DNA of 64,000 bases from positions 12,427,001-12,491,000 of the forward strand of contig OX485807.1 of the NCBI GenBank assembly GCA_950295325.1. The letters run 5' to 3'. Positions within the stretch are counted from its first letter, which is position 1, and every line of letters begins with the position of its first letter. Both the position numbers and the translations under genes were made by a program. The notes beneath the pieces were generated by a model. It saw nothing but the letters and a program-made list of their open reading frames with translations. It did no database searches and had not been told where the DNA came from. Shown in pieces: positions 1 through 10,384 of this stretch. The DNA is from Polytrichum commune. Lineage: Eukaryota; Streptophyta; Polytrichopsida; Polytrichales; Polytrichaceae.

Positions 1-54
1 ACTATTTGAAGGAAACACGAAGGAGGTTTGTGAAAAAAAAATTCTCCACATACA

Positions 55-661
55 GTCCACCCTCTATAAATGTTACACCTATAAGTATTAACCCTTTCTA
101 AATGTTAACTTTCTTCTACTCCCCACATATTGCACACTATAAATGTTAAATGTGTTAATTGTTAACAAAATGCTACTCCCTTCTTTATAAATTTGACTCT
201 ATAAATGTTAACGAATGAAATACAATCATAACTAATCTTTTGGAAAGACTAAGATTGGCTACTAATAGTTCTAGTGATGGAAGTTCAAGAATGGAGGCAC
301 ATGAGAAGTTCCATTAGAAGGTACATGGAAACATGTTCATGTGGGTGTCCAAGTATGTGGGTTTGTTGGTGCAGATTGAGAAATATTTGCAAGTTGTGCA
401 TGCACATGAATCTCACCAAAGAACCATTGATTCATACTTCACCCATGATTTGTAAACTTGATATTGAATAAAGTTTTGATTGGGTTTGCAATTTTGTGAA
501 TTGTATTCTCTTACAACTACTGTTCACATTTGCTTATATTTAGAACATGTTAAGATTTGTATATTGCTCAAAAAAGTAATTTTATAATTGTTAATTGTTA
601 ACACCTTTATAAATGTTAACTTTGATCCACTCCCGAGGGTACACATTTATGGAGGGTTGAC
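55..661. mobile_element. MITE-like or non-autonomous DNA transposon with imperfect terminal inverted repeats
   Basis: The left end (GTCCACCCTCTATAAATG) and the reverse complement of the right end (GTCAACCCTCCATAAATG) match over about 18 bases with two differences. Motifs of the form TATAAATGTTAAC recur near both ends (about 68, 140, 200, 610). Subterminal motif clusters of this kind are typical of hAT-like non-autonomous elements, which is an inference here. I could not find a clean target-site duplication, so the exact ends are provisional. Confidence 0.5.
252..455 (+). pseudogene. Short broken coding fragment inside the MITE-like element
   Basis: One frame reads for 67 codons with a single internal stop and ends at TAA 453-455. 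Its C-terminal part contains HESHQRTIDSYF, which resembles the polar, helical ends of some transposon-captured protein fragments. I do not recognise a family. It could be chance coding, since the overlapping frame (274-471) is equally open but cysteine-rich and unlike a protein. Confidence 0.2.
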
Positions 662-872
662 ATTTGATTTTTACATGATTTAATTGTTGAGCATTGTTTA
701 TCCATTCTACAAATATAATTTAAGTTTTATACTATGATTCTATTCAAATTTGTTTTTTTAGAAATTGTTTTGCCTCGTATTTAATGATCTTTTGTCATCA
801 TCTTTAAACTACTAGATTCAAATGCAAAGGAGTGCGGATCATAGAATAATAAAATCCAATACAAAATGGAGT
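662..872. other. Intergenic, AT-rich
   Basis: No coding, repeat or RNA feature is seen between the MITE-like element and the 3' end of the methyltransferase-like gene. Confidence 0.5.
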
Positions 873-1960
873 TCAGGGAATAAACTCATCCTCACTCTCC
901 AAAGCACTATGATCTATGAATCTGAGTACTCTTGGATCGTATCTCTGACGTGGACTAGAAGAGGCACTACAACTATGGGAGGAGTCTTTGGCATAAGCTA
1001 TTGCCATATCCTCTGCATAACAAGGAAGTCACATGCTAGAACTAGGAGGTGAGCCGTAGTCTACGGAGCGTCGGCCTTGAACCATCAGACTGCACCAACA
1101 AAGGACAAATTACGATTGTTAGAATCATTCCAATTAAATGCAACATATTCGAAAAATAAGTTTAAGATGACAAAAGACTTACTCACATAGATTAACTGCA
1201 CCTTGTTGAGGGAGGGCATCGTCGTCGTCGTCAAGGCCTGGTCTACAAAGTGGGTTGGATCGACCCCCTAAGACTCCGACGCTACGACCTGAAGTGGCTG
1301 CAAGAGTTCTTCGTACAATTCTTTATCTCCCTCAAGTGCCACTATTGCCCTATTAGCAGATTGTGCTGCAAGAACCGAGGCACCTACAAAGACCGAAACA
1401 AATGAATTAGTCGAATGTGATTGAATTGCCTGAGTCTAGGGACATGGGAATGTTGAACAAATTACTCATACCAGTTCCAGCAGTGAGGTCACATATAATC
1501 CCCCCTGGAGGGCAAAGGCCACTGATTAGAAGCTGGAGCAGGGACACTGCCTTCTCCTTAGGGCCCCTCCAGAATGTGTCACCGTCGTTGCGCTTGAGTG
1601 CAGTATCAACGGTGACAATGTTGAAAAGCACGTCATCACTTGCAAGGTCAACATCTTCAAATTCGTCACTAGAAGAAATGACAAACTCCTTTGGTTGCCT
1701 AACCAAAGGTGTGGAGAAAGACCGAACCAGCACGATCGCTTTGAATTTCAGAGTCTGGACATCAACCATTGGCCCCGAATTGTTAGCAATGTGACTCAAC
1801 TCATGAAGGAGGGAGAACTTGAAGAGCGGAAAATGGCCAAATGCACTAACCCGCTTGGAGTTATGCACAGGGTGAGTGAGGTGGAGAGAATTCACGATGG
1901 TCCATTCCTCCTTGACCTCCAGAATCTTGTTGTAGAGAAAGCTTAAAACCTCCTTCTTGA
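873..1960 (-). pseudogene. Methyltransferase-like gene of a DNA transposon, multi-exon, probably decayed
   Basis: The main exon runs from about 1960 down to 1472 on the minus strand. It ends in CPPGGIICDLTAGTG, which fits SAM-binding motif I of N6/N4-type DNA methyltransferases (D-x-x-x-G-x-G). A GT-AG intron (1471-1384, 88 bp) follows: the donor splits the last glycine codon of TGTG, and the next exon reads on in frame as ASVLAAQSANRAIVALEGDK, the usual fold after motif I. That exon stops at TAG 1270-1268. A further open segment, rich in serine and acidic residues (ESEDEFIP at its end), finishes at TGA 875-873 and may be the last exon. The reading frame extends upstream of 1895 to the edge of the tandem array, so the N-terminus is not at 1895. 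I do not see a catalytic NPPY-type motif IV, so activity is doubtful. It lies divergent to the transposase at 3136-6917. Confidence 0.6.
1384..1471 (-). other. Spliceosomal intron of the methyltransferase-like gene
   Basis: On the minus strand it starts GTATGAGT and ends CTTTGTAG. Removing it joins DLTAGTG to ASVLAAQ in frame across motif I. This is the best evidence that the gene is eukaryotic and was once expressed. Confidence 0.7.
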
Positions 1961-3107
1961 TTTGCCATATCTAAACCTACCTTGACTTTCCACGCTCAAA
2001 ATTTCAGGCCCTCAACCAAAAACAAAGCCCCCGAGGCAGCCCATATCTGAACCTAGCTCACTTTGCTTGCTCAAAATTTTAGATTTTCAAGCAAAAAAAA
2101 GTCCCCGAGGGGGGGTGCCGTTACAGGCACCTCCTCGGAGGCTCAATCTAAGACCTCTTACCTGCACCAATGTTGGCCATATCTAAACCTACCTTGACTT
2201 TCCACTCTCAAAATTTCAGGCCCTCAACCAAAAACAAAGCCCCCGAGGCAGCCTATATCTGAACCTAGCTCACTTTGCTTTCTCAAAATTTCAGAATTTC
2301 AAGCAAAAAAAAGAGGCCCCGAGGGGGGTGCCGTTACAGGCACCTCCTTGGAGGCTCAATCTAAGACCTCTTACCTGCACCAATGTTGGCCATATCTAAA
2401 CCTACCTTGACTTTTCACTCTCAAAATTTTAGGCCCTCAACCAAAAACAAAGCCCCCGAGGCAACCCATATCTAAACCTAGCTCACTTTGCTTGCTCAAA
2501 ATTTCAGATTTTCAAGCAAAAAAAAAAGCCCCCGAAGAGGGTGCCGTTACAGGCACCTCCTCAGAGGCTCAATCTAAGACCTCTTACCTGCACCAATGTT
2601 GGCCATATCTAAACCTACCTTGACTTTCCACTCTCAAAATTCCAGACCCTCAACCAAAAAAAAAGCCCCCGAGGCAGCCATATCTAAACCTAGCTCACTT
2701 TGCTTGCTCAAAATTTCATAATTTCAAGCATAAAAAAAACCCCCGAGGGGGGTGCCGTTACAGGCACCTCCTCGGAGGCTCAATGTAAGACCTCTTACCT
2801 GCACCAATGTTGGCCATATCTAAACCTACCTTGACTTTCCACTCTCCAAATTTCAGGCCCTCAACCAAAAACAAAGCCCCCGAGGTAGCCCATATCTAAA
2901 CCTAGCTCACTTTGGTTTCTCAAAATTTCAGAATTTCAAGCAAAAAAAAAGCCCCCGAGTGGGATGCCGTTACAGGCACCTCCTCGGAGGCTCAATCTAA
3001 GACCTCTTACCTGCACCAATGTTGGCCATATCTAAACCTACCTTGACTTTCCACTATCAAAATTTCAAGCCCTCAACCAAAAACAAAGCCCCCGAGGCAG
3101 CCATATC
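1960..3107. repeat. Tandem array, period about 212 bp, five full units plus a partial
   Basis: Units start with CCATATCTAAACCTACC at 1965, 2177, 2390, 2603, 2814 and 3026. Each unit has two related sub-repeats of about 80 bp, each ending in a CCCCGAGG-type G/C block after an A-run. Two small inverted repeats follow: GGTGCC-6 nt-GGCACC and CCTC-4 nt-GAGG. On the minus strand every unit also carries CAG|GTAAG, a consensus splice donor, about 20 bases after a TTTAG acceptor-like site. The array fills the gap between two divergent transposon genes, so it may be their shared promoter or untranslated region. Confidence 0.9.
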
Positions 3108-4337
3108 ACCATATTACCATATTACAATATTACAGAGAGCAGTCCCACGAAGGCCCCGCCTAAGGTCATAGTTAGTGGGAACGCTCCTAAAGTATATCCT
3201 TTGTCGCAAGGTACTGTTAGCATTTTACCATTACTTAAACAACTTGCCAGAATGTCTGGGAAAAAAAATAGACTACTCGGTGATTAGACACGAAAGGGTA
3301 GAGTACCTTCCTGCTGTGTTCGATGGTGCCGTCATATTTGAGTTGCCACCCGCTGGTCACACGGCCGCACGGTCATAGGCCAAGTCAATGCAGGGAATGG
3401 ACAAGCGTTACGACGGCCATGTGTGGACGAAGACCATCACCACCAACATCACAAACGACTTTGGTTTGTCCTTTCGTTCTTCCGCTTGCGTTGGATACAT
3501 GCGTTGCAACAACAAGGAGTGCGAATATATAATCCGCCGTCCTCGTATTTTCCAAGTCAACGAGACAGAGTTTGAAGGTTGTACCCTACAAGCCTTTGTA
3601 GTGGATCAAACACCCCCAACTGAATCCACGGTTGTTTGTAAGGTATGTAAAGAATCCCCGGCATGTATTGCTTCATGTAGAGCTAAGATTTATTATGTGG
3701 TTGGCAAAATCAATCATACAAAAGCGTGTATCCACCTAGGAACTCACGATCACCCAGTCAAGGTGGACGACTACAAAGACATTAAGGCTGAGATCAGTGG
3801 CCTAATTGAAGAACAGATCGAGAAGACTCCTAGGCTACCAAGAATGCAGTGGTGTTGGAGGCTAGCAAAGTTCTAATTGGCAACTATCTTCTTCAACCCG
3901 ATGACGCGCCGCCAAAGAAGCTTACTATTTGACCGATGCAAGGACATAGCTTCCCCAAACATCCGCAACAAGGTATGAGCCCAAAATGGTGCCCACATGT
4001 ATTCTTAAGTCTTTTGAGACCATTAGAAGTGATGTTTTAATGTTTATTGATTATTCACAAAAATATAAAAAGAATGAAGCTTGAAGGAAGTTATGTTTAA
4101 GCATTAGGCTTGTATGGAGTGGATTGATTAAAAGATTAGTAGTGTGACGAAGCTCCTTAGTTGGAGAGCGTAGTAGGTGGAGAACCAGGGGTAGTTTCTT
4201 GAGTTAAAAATTTGAATTAGGATCTAGGTTGTTCGTTTGAGGAACAAAGACTTAGAAAATAAGATGAGAGCCTATAAAGTAGGGGAGGATTACGAAGGTT
4301 TATCTTGAGGGTGCTCACCTACTCCCTCTCAACTCAC

Positions 4338-4344
4338 TATATAA
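4338..4344 (+). promoter_or_regulatory. Candidate LTR TATA box
   Basis: TATATAA in the context CACTATATAAGCC is followed by a long C/T-rich stretch with CATTCTTC about 30 bases on, as at many plant LTR transcription starts. The minus-strand LTR at 57260-58274 has the same TATATAA and pyrimidine tract (57517-57523). Confidence 0.5.
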
Positions 4345-4844
4345 GCCTTCATTCTTCTCTCTCTCTTCTTCTTTCCTTCGTGCTCCTTGGCACCCCACGT
4401 GTTATAAGTATGGGTATGTAGGAAGCAAGATAGGAGCACGTGTGTGTGTATGGTTTTAGGGTGAAGAGCCAAGACTAATTAGCCTTGAGGTGGGTTTGAC
4501 TTCTTGTTAGGAGTAGCTTGGGTTGGAAGAATTTAGAGTGTGATTTATAGTCTTTAAATTGTAGTACTTGGATTCATGATATCCATACTTATAATTATTT
4601 AGACTTACAAGGTTATGATTATGAAATATTGGAGCATTTAGTTTTGTTGCATTTAGAAATTATATTTATAAAGTATTGGAGCATCTAGTATTGTTGGGAA
4701 TTGCAAGTTTACATTTACATTTAAAAGTGATTGTTGGGATGTAGCATTTGACTTAATGCACTTAGAAATAAGTGTTTAGCTTATAGTGTTCAATCTATAG
4801 TATTTAGATTTATAACATTTAGATTTATTGTGTTTAAGTTTGTT

Positions 4845-5000
4845 AGGTTAGTGGTTAGGCCATAAGTTGGGTTTATATAGGCTGGGTTAGTGGTTAGACC
4901 ATAAGCTGGGTTTATATAGGTTGGGTTAGTGGTTAGACCATAAGCTAGGTTTACATAGGTTGGGTTAGTAATTTATATAAGCTGAGTTAGTAGCGGGGCT
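4845..5000 (+). repeat. 39-bp tandem repeat in LTR D
   Basis: GTGGTTAG recurs at 4851, 4890 and 4929. Each unit carries a GGGTTTATATAGG-like core, and a decayed fourth unit follows. It occupies the minisatellite slot that holds unrelated arrays in LTRs A, B and C. Confidence 0.8.
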
Positions 5001-5115
5001 TAGTCTACTAAATTAGACCACTTGGTTCAACTAATTGGTTGGTAACTCCATTAAAAGGTTGAACTTGGGAGGAAGTTGTGAAGGCTTGTGAAGAGGAGGC
5101 TACAATAAGTTAGAC

Positions 5116-5133
5116 AAATATTTCTTAATACTT
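5116..5133 (+). other. Conserved LTR hairpin, copy D
   Basis: A 7-bp stem closes a TCTT loop, with one A-C mismatch at stem position 3 and a compensated A-T pair at position 5 relative to copies A and B. The micro-ORF starts 15 bases after it. Confidence 0.5.
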
Positions 5134-5147
5134 AAGCTTATGTGCTC

Positions 5148-5315
5148 ATGGAATCAACACGCGAGGTGTCATATACTAGCGAGGAATCAACGGCTAGGAC
5201 TAGATTCGAACGAGGTAAATTCTTGAAGACGTGTGTGGCAAAGACGGCCAGGTGGACGTTGGAGAAAGCTAAGGATGTAACCTTGCCCGAAATCAAAGAT
5301 AATAAAATGACATAA
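5148..5315 (+). CDS. LTR micro-ORF, copy D, 55 residues
   Basis: An ATG-to-TAA frame of 55 codons lies near the 3' end of LTR D. Its central core, RG-x2-L-K-x-C-V-A-K-x-A-x-W-T-L-E-K, matches the micro-ORFs in LTRs A and B position by position, although the flanking residues differ. The core is basic and likely helical, with one Cys and one Trp; there is no signal peptide or membrane segment. I do not recognise a family. If the LTR is read in the sense direction, it would lie in the 5' leader of the element RNA as an upstream ORF. Confidence 0.45.
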   Translation: MESTREVSYTSEESTARTRFERGKFLKTCVAKTARWTLEKAKDVTLPEIKDNKMT

Positions 5316-6245
5316 TATGGGTTAAGCTCATAACAAGTTGTGTGTTTTATATATATTCCAACGGTGTATTGGAATTATACATTGAACTACCGAGGAGGGA
5401 GTTATTATGTATCAGTCCAACATTTCACACTCGAGCAAGGAAAAAATCAAGGGTGAGGGACTTTGGGTGACACAAGGTCATGAGCTTCCGTTTCCTCAGA
5501 AGATATGGTGTCATGGACTCTATTACCAAACTCCGTGGAATCATATTATAGGCCTTTGTGTAGGACAACAAATTTCCAGGTCAAGGGGCTGATCTTAACA
5601 AGGTTTTTGTCTTCAAGATGTCGAAAGTCGAGCCTAAGAGTGAAGTAGACTTGGTGAAGCGTATACAGCCCGGGGAAGATCTGGAGAATGCATGGATGAT
5701 GTTCAACCATGTCAAACGTGTAAGACAATGGACCACAATGACATGCCACGTGTATGACTCCACATATTGTCGTGTCATGACTATTGCAAGTTGTGACATG
5801 CAATCTGAGGACTCTGATGCCCAGATCATTTTCTGGAAAAATCTCAATGCTGTCATGGAGAGAAATAGCGTTGTGAAGCCCAACTTCAAGGGTTATATGG
5901 CCGACAGCGCCCAAGCCAACTGGAATGTAATTTGGGTCATATATGGCAACGGGAAGAAGGAGCCGCATGGACGACCGCGAGAGAACTTGTCAGTTTCACT
6001 AGACCCAGTCTATGGTTAAGTATACCGAGAAGTACACTCCCGAAGAACTTTGGGAGCAGCACAAGAAGATGTGCCACCAGTATAGGACGGCGAGGACCAT
6101 GGACGAAGCGGAGAGTATGTACCACGGGTTACGTGCATGGTGGGTATCCGCCGGGCTAGTGACAGAGAAAGCCCTAAACAAACTAGAGCTCTGGCTTGCA
6201 TTCTGGCACTACCGTTATCGCCAATGGGGAGGCTTCATAACCGGG

Positions 6246-6350
6246 GTATGTTTTTCCAATACATTTTATATTATTTTCATTCTTTTCACAGTACTCTAAT
6301 CTGAAACAACTCTTCACTAATTTCTAACTACTTCCACTATGTACTCGCAG
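6246..6350 (+). other. Intron of the transposase pseudogene
   Basis: A 105-bp phase-0 intron starts GTATGT and ends TACTCGCAG. It joins RQWGGFITG to KFSEEELAEMPS in one frame, which then runs on, apart from one TGA, to the stop near 6917. Confidence 0.7.
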
Positions 6351-6917
6351 AAATTTTCAGAAGAAGAACTAGCAGAAATGCCTTCATGTAATCTAGCTGA
6401 AACAATACACAACAAGTGGCTTCAAGCGTTTGGAAACAGCGGCGGTGACCTCTACATTGCTACAGTTGACGACTTCGTTTGAGGCTTCTTACAGGTTGTC
6501 AATTACTACCAGTTCCTGAAAGGTGACGTCGGCGGAACATGCCCTACAAAGAAAGAGCTCAAACTAAAGATGGCAGAGCGCAGGGCGAAGCAAACAGGTA
6601 ATCCTTTAGTGCTTGAAGACCCCATGCTGGACATGCCTAGAGCAGAAGAATTTTGTACCCGTTTTCCTTGCATGGCTGGAGAAGAGGTATTCGGGTCCAC
6701 GAAGCGAAAGGCAGATCTACCTCTTGGAGCTGAAGAGGAATCTCATCGGCCTGACAAGGTAAACTTCTCATGTCCAAGAGGTTCAGGGTGTGCTGTGAGG
6801 GCTTGTCCTGTGCAGATGCCCATCATTCTTGAAGATACAGAAGATGATACGGACGTCCAAGAAATTCATCCTGAGCCTGAGCCTGAGAGCATCCATGCGT
6901 CCCCGCTGAACGAGTAA

Positions 6918-7570
6918 CTTCAAGTGTAACTTACATAAATTCAAGTATAACTCATAAATCTCTTCCTTACATACAACAACCATTTGATACACGATAAAAC
7001 TACATCACACAACAATAAGTCTGCTTAAGGTTACTAATGCAAATGATTAAGAATTTAGGGTAAAGTCAAATATATAAGAAGCCGTCATCCATTTTGAAAG
7101 TAACCCTAACCAGTTAGAAAACTAGATGAATGCCTAACTTATATTTAATTATAATTTAAAACTACCCGACTTTGAGATATTATTTTTCAAATTGCCTAAC
7201 CATTTTTTTCACTTTAATTAATTATTAGTCAAAAGAGTGCCTAAGCTGCTGGTAACACATATCGTAAAACATACCCGTAAAAAAAATTGTTTAAATCAAC
7301 CAATATTACTGGAAAGTGATAGCACGGCAATAGGAAAAAAATAGGAATGTATCAAATTTTCACCCCCCTGGGTCCACGGTTATAGGTCTCAAAAATTGGA
7401 CCAAAAAATTAATATTCCCATAATATTCCGAAATGCTAAAATTTGAAAACTAAATTTAGAATAAATATTCTATATTTGGATTGTGTTATCCATTTTCCGC
7501 TCTCCGCTCTCCAATTCTCCGCTCTCCGCTCTCCGCCCATCGCTCGCATGCAAGTCACGCTCCTCTTGGC
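6918..7570. other. AT-rich intergenic DNA with a decayed foldback-like copy
   Basis: About 7160-7490 shares short blocks (CTTTAATTAATTATT and TTTTTCAAATTGCC-like) with the foldback insert at 12284-13170 and is probably a decayed relative. 7497-7540 is a run of CTCCGCTCT-like short repeats. No coding is seen. Confidence 0.4.
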
Positions 7571-8285
7571 CTCACTGTGAGCCCAAAATGGTGCCCACAT
7601 GTGGTGATTAACTCTTCGAAACCAATTTTAGTTTGACTTGGATGTGTTATGATTATTCACAAAACATAAAAAGAGTGAAGTGTGGTTTGGATTTAAGTTT
7701 AGGCATTAGAATGTGTTGTGTAGTTATTTCAAGGTTTGATTTCAATAAGAGGATGCCTTGATTATGTGAGTAAAGGGTAAGGTGAGGCAAGGTGAGCTCC
7801 GCGGGTTAAATGCCCACTTTTGGATCCACCTTGGTAGTTTAGGAAGAAGGAAGCTTGGTGGAAGGGGATTAGTCCCTACTTTGAAGGTGAAGGTTAAGGG
7901 ATTGTGATTGGAGGTGCTAATCCTCCCACCCTATCCTCACCTCTCTCTCCCTCTTTGCTACTTAAGGTGTTCTTTCTCTCATTTGCGACTCTCTCCATCA
8001 AGCGCTCTCAAGGGAGCAAGCTCTTAAGAGCTTGAGCCACGTGTGTGTGACATTAGTTTTAGTGAAGATAATTAGTTAAGCTCTCTCTCTCAACGCCTCC
8101 CAAGTGAGTGAGCTCTTAGAGCTTGAGATTGACTAGGAGGATTAGGTAGTTGTTAGTGAATTTAGTGTGGTAGACTAGTTCATTAGTTAAGGAGAAAAGA
8201 AACAAAAAAAAAGAAAAAAAAAGAAAAAAAATTAGAGAACATTTGTATGAGGAGATAAGGTGGTTGTGTTTAGAGGCAAGCTAAG

Positions 8286-8905
8286 TTGTTGCTACCAGTT
8301 CGCTGGTTCGACTGGCTACAGATTTCAGTAAGTTGCTGCTACCAGTTAGCTGGTTCGACTGGCTACAGATTTCAGTAAGTTGCTGCTACCAGTTAGCTGG
8401 TTCGACTGGCTACAAATTTCGCTAAGTTGCTGCTACCAGTTAGCTGGTTCGACTGGCTACAAATTTCGCTAAGTTGCTGCTACCAGTTAGCTCGTTCGAC
8501 TGGCTACAGATTTCAGTAAGTCGCTGCTACCGGCTCAGCCGGTTAGACTGGCTACAGATTGTTGGTTCGACTGGGCTACAGACTTCAGTAAGTTGCTGCT
8601 ACCAGATTGCTGGTTCGACTTGGTTACAGATTTCAGTAAGTTGCTGCTACCATATTGTTGGTTCGACTGGGCTACAGATTTCAGTAAGTTGCTGCTACCA
8701 GTTAGCTGGTTCGACTGGCTACAGATTTCAGTAAATCGCTGCTACCGGCTCAGCCGGTTAGACTGGCTACAGATTGTTGGTTCGACTGGGCCACAGACTT
8801 CAGTAAGTTGCTGCTACCAGATTGTTGGTTCGACTGGGCTACAGATTTCAGTGAGTTGCTGCTACCAGATAGCTGGTTCGACTTGGCTACAGACTGCAGC
8901 TAAGC
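8286..8905 (+). repeat. 47-bp minisatellite in LTR A
   Basis: Units read TTGCTGCTACCAGTTAGCTG and continue GTTCGACTGGCTACAGATTT. About twelve copies occur, some in a longer variant with CGGCTCAGCCGG. The open frames across it (8474-8734, 8593-8970) are simply repeats that lack stops. Confidence 0.9.
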
Positions 8906-9059
8906 GGCTTAGTGACAAATCACTATTAGGGAGTTTAGGGGTTAGCACATTAAAAGCTAACTCACATTAGGCCATTTTAGTGGTGGTTAAGGAGTTAGGT
9001 TCATTTAGGCTAGTTGGTGCCACGTTTGGGTTTGTATGAGTGTGTTTAACCATTGAGAA

Positions 9060-9077
9060 AAGTGTTTCTCAACACTT
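9060..9077 (+). other. Conserved LTR hairpin, copy A
   Basis: AAGTGTT-TCTC-AACACTT is a perfect 7-bp stem with a 4-nt loop. AATAAC, equivalent to AATAAA in copies B and C, begins after a 15-nt spacer. Confidence 0.65.
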
Positions 9078-9113
9078 GCACCTCTTGGTCCAAATAACTT
9101 ACTTGCATTATTA

Positions 9114-9278
9114 ATGGAGAATGTGAAGGACTCTTGCAATGGCAAGATAGAGGGGGTGAAACTCAAAAGAGTGAGGGGAATGTCCGTAAGGGCATGCGCG
9201 GCTAAAGCCGCGGGTTGGACTCTTGAGAAAGCCAACTCTAGCACAAGCCAAGAGGCCAACATTAATAAAGCACAATGA
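9114..9278 (+). CDS. LTR micro-ORF, copy A, 54 residues
   Basis: An ATG-to-TGA frame of 54 codons starts MENV and has the core RGMSVRACAAKAAGWTLEK. It is the same length as copy B (29554-29718), without indels, and 31 of 54 residues are identical; many changes are conservative (V/L, L/F, S/T, E/D). The ATG lies 21 nt after the start of the poly(A)-like site in both. Function is unknown; the composition is basic, with a helix-like core. A conserved noncoding LTR terminus that happens to be open is the alternative. Confidence 0.5.
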   Translation: MENVKDSCNGKIEGVKLKRVRGMSVRACAAKAAGWTLEKANSSTSQEANINKAQ

Positions 9279-9413
9279 GCGAGACAATACACGTCCAATT
9301 GAACATGAAAATTACCTTGCACATGGTTCAATGTTGTAATAGATAAATGTGATTCTCAAAGTCATCACCCGGACTAGGACGCTTAAGGGTGGTGGATTTG
9401 GCCTCACACTCAC

Positions 9414-10361
9414 ACAGGTATCCCTTCGACCTGCATATTCGCACTCCAGTGCCGTCGATCCCGGTCGTCCAGCTCCATGTTCGCCTTTGGACGTTGCAAT
9501 TAAATCTCTTACTACCCACATTGCCCACTGAACCATAACCCTTTTATCCCCATGCAACAATGCATCGATTCACGCCCAATGATTTCGGAACTTGAGTGGA
9601 AATTCAGGAGGTTCCCCCTTTATAGCAGCTCGCTTCTTGATCTACCCGCGCCCTTACTCCGCTCCTTGTTGTCACTGACTTTCCAAATCTCCTTCACGCA
9701 TCAGCCGCGGCGGCCCCTGATCTCCAGAACCCACCTCCCGCTTCCATGCGGCCGTCATCTAGATTTTCCGTCTCCAGCTCTCCTGACCCATTGATTCTCC
9801 TGGTCGGCCTCAGGCTTCCTGGCGTCCCATCCCCCGACTGGGCTTATCACCCAGAATTGGCCGAACTTGTTCCAGCAACAACGAACCCTGCCATCGGTGG
9901 CCCAGCGGTGTCGCAGCTCTTCCCGTGATTCCCCAGCATTACCTCTCCCCCACCACAGGAGCGCAGCCCCCTGCCCTCGGCACACACACAAAAACTACGA
10001 GAGAGAGAGAACAGGGGAGGAGCCGCAGAGGCTAACCGCCTACTGGTCCCGGCTCCCGGATAATTCTAGGTTCAACAGTGTCTCCTACCCTTAAACGGGC
10101 ACCCCCGCATCCTTTTCCAGCCAATATAAACCCAGTCTCCTCAAGTCTAACCTAGGCCTTATTAACTTACTAACCAACTCCTACTCACTCTCTCTACTTA
10201 TTAAGGATAAAACAATTGCTTCAAGTTTAAAGCCTAATCCTAACTAAGAACTCTAAGCCCTCCACTTTTTATGTTTTTAATATTGTGCTAACAATTCAAA
10301 GTCCAAATTATAATGACCCCTAAGCTTAAAACACACGTGGGCACATAACTTTGGGCTCACA
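9414..10361 (-). mobile_element. Probable related LTR fragment on the minus strand
   Basis: Read on the minus strand it begins at 10361 with TGTGAGCCCAAAG, then TGTGCCCACGTGTG, like the family start, and has TTTATATTGG at about 10126-10135. The rest is GC-rich and unlike LTRs A-D. No far end or target duplication was found, so only the first 80 bases or so are secure; the GC-rich part (9500-10080) may be another element. Confidence 0.3.
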
Positions 10362-10384
10362 TACCACCATATCCAAAAAAAATC

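Larger units (their letters stand above)
3974..5472 (+). mobile_element. Solo LTR D inside the transposase gene, 5-bp target duplication CAAGG
   Basis: It starts TATGAGCCCAAAATGGTGCC, the family start with TG changed to TA, and ends CTTTGGGTGACA. It is flanked by CAAGG at 3969-3973 and 5473-5477. Taking out the LTR plus one CAAGG restores the transposase frame (IRNKVMSF). Inside are a TATA box (4338-4344), a 39-bp tandem array (4845-5000), a hairpin (5116-5133) and a 55-residue micro-ORF (5148-5315). It is the most diverged of the four complete copies and closest to the LTR at 57260-58274. Confidence 0.85.
3136..6917 (+). pseudogene. GCM-type zinc-finger DDE-like transposase, broken by stops, frameshifts and a solo LTR
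   Basis: A degraded coding region continues across several frames. The N-terminal part reads APKVYPLSQGTVSILPLL and then VEYLPAVFDGAVIFELPP. Next comes a Cys/His-rich block (3388-3876) with CNNKECEY, CKVCKESPAC and IHLGTHDHPV, resembling a GCM/WRKY-like zinc domain. After the LTR the frame resumes with RRYGVMDSITKLRG, then a probable catalytic core (5618-6019) with SCDMQSEDSDAQIIFWK and FKGYMADSAQANWN, whose Asp residues fit a DDE-type enzyme. A Trp-rich helical region (6012-6245) and an acidic tail (to 6917) follow. Lesions seen: TAG at 3376-3378; frameshifts near 3275, near 3840 and near 5950; stops at about 5548 and 5560; TAG near 6018; TGA at 6480-6482; and the LTR insertion. The family name is by recollection; a MULE-related transposase is the main alternative. 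Confidence 0.7.
7576..9408 (+). mobile_element. Solo LTR A, 5-bp target duplication CTCAC
   Basis: It begins TGTGAGCCCAAAATGGTGCC and ends TTTGGCCTCACA, flanked by CTCAC at 7571-7575 and 9409-9413. The two ends form a 12-bp inverted repeat with one mismatch. In order it contains the family start region, a C/T-rich promoter-like zone (about 7930-8010), a minisatellite (8286-8905), a hairpin (9060-9077), a poly(A)-like AATAAC (9093), a micro-ORF (9114-9278) and the conserved terminal block from CACCCGGACTAGG at 9367. No internal retrotransposon DNA lies next to it, hence a solo LTR. Confidence 0.85.

Noticed and set aside
8290-8900. GGTTCGACTGG in LTR A units as Pol III B boxes
   Set aside because: The conserved CC end of the B box is absent and no A box lies upstream.
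8286-8905. CRISPR-like array
   Set aside because: Units are contiguous head-to-tail repeats with no unique spacers, in a eukaryotic LTR.
8474-8970. Repetitive protein of LTR A
   Set aside because: The reading frames are only minisatellite units without stops; unit length variants change the frame.
9005-9331. 108-codon minus frame across the LTR A end
   Set aside because: It is antisense to the micro-ORF and its equivalent is broken in copies B and D.
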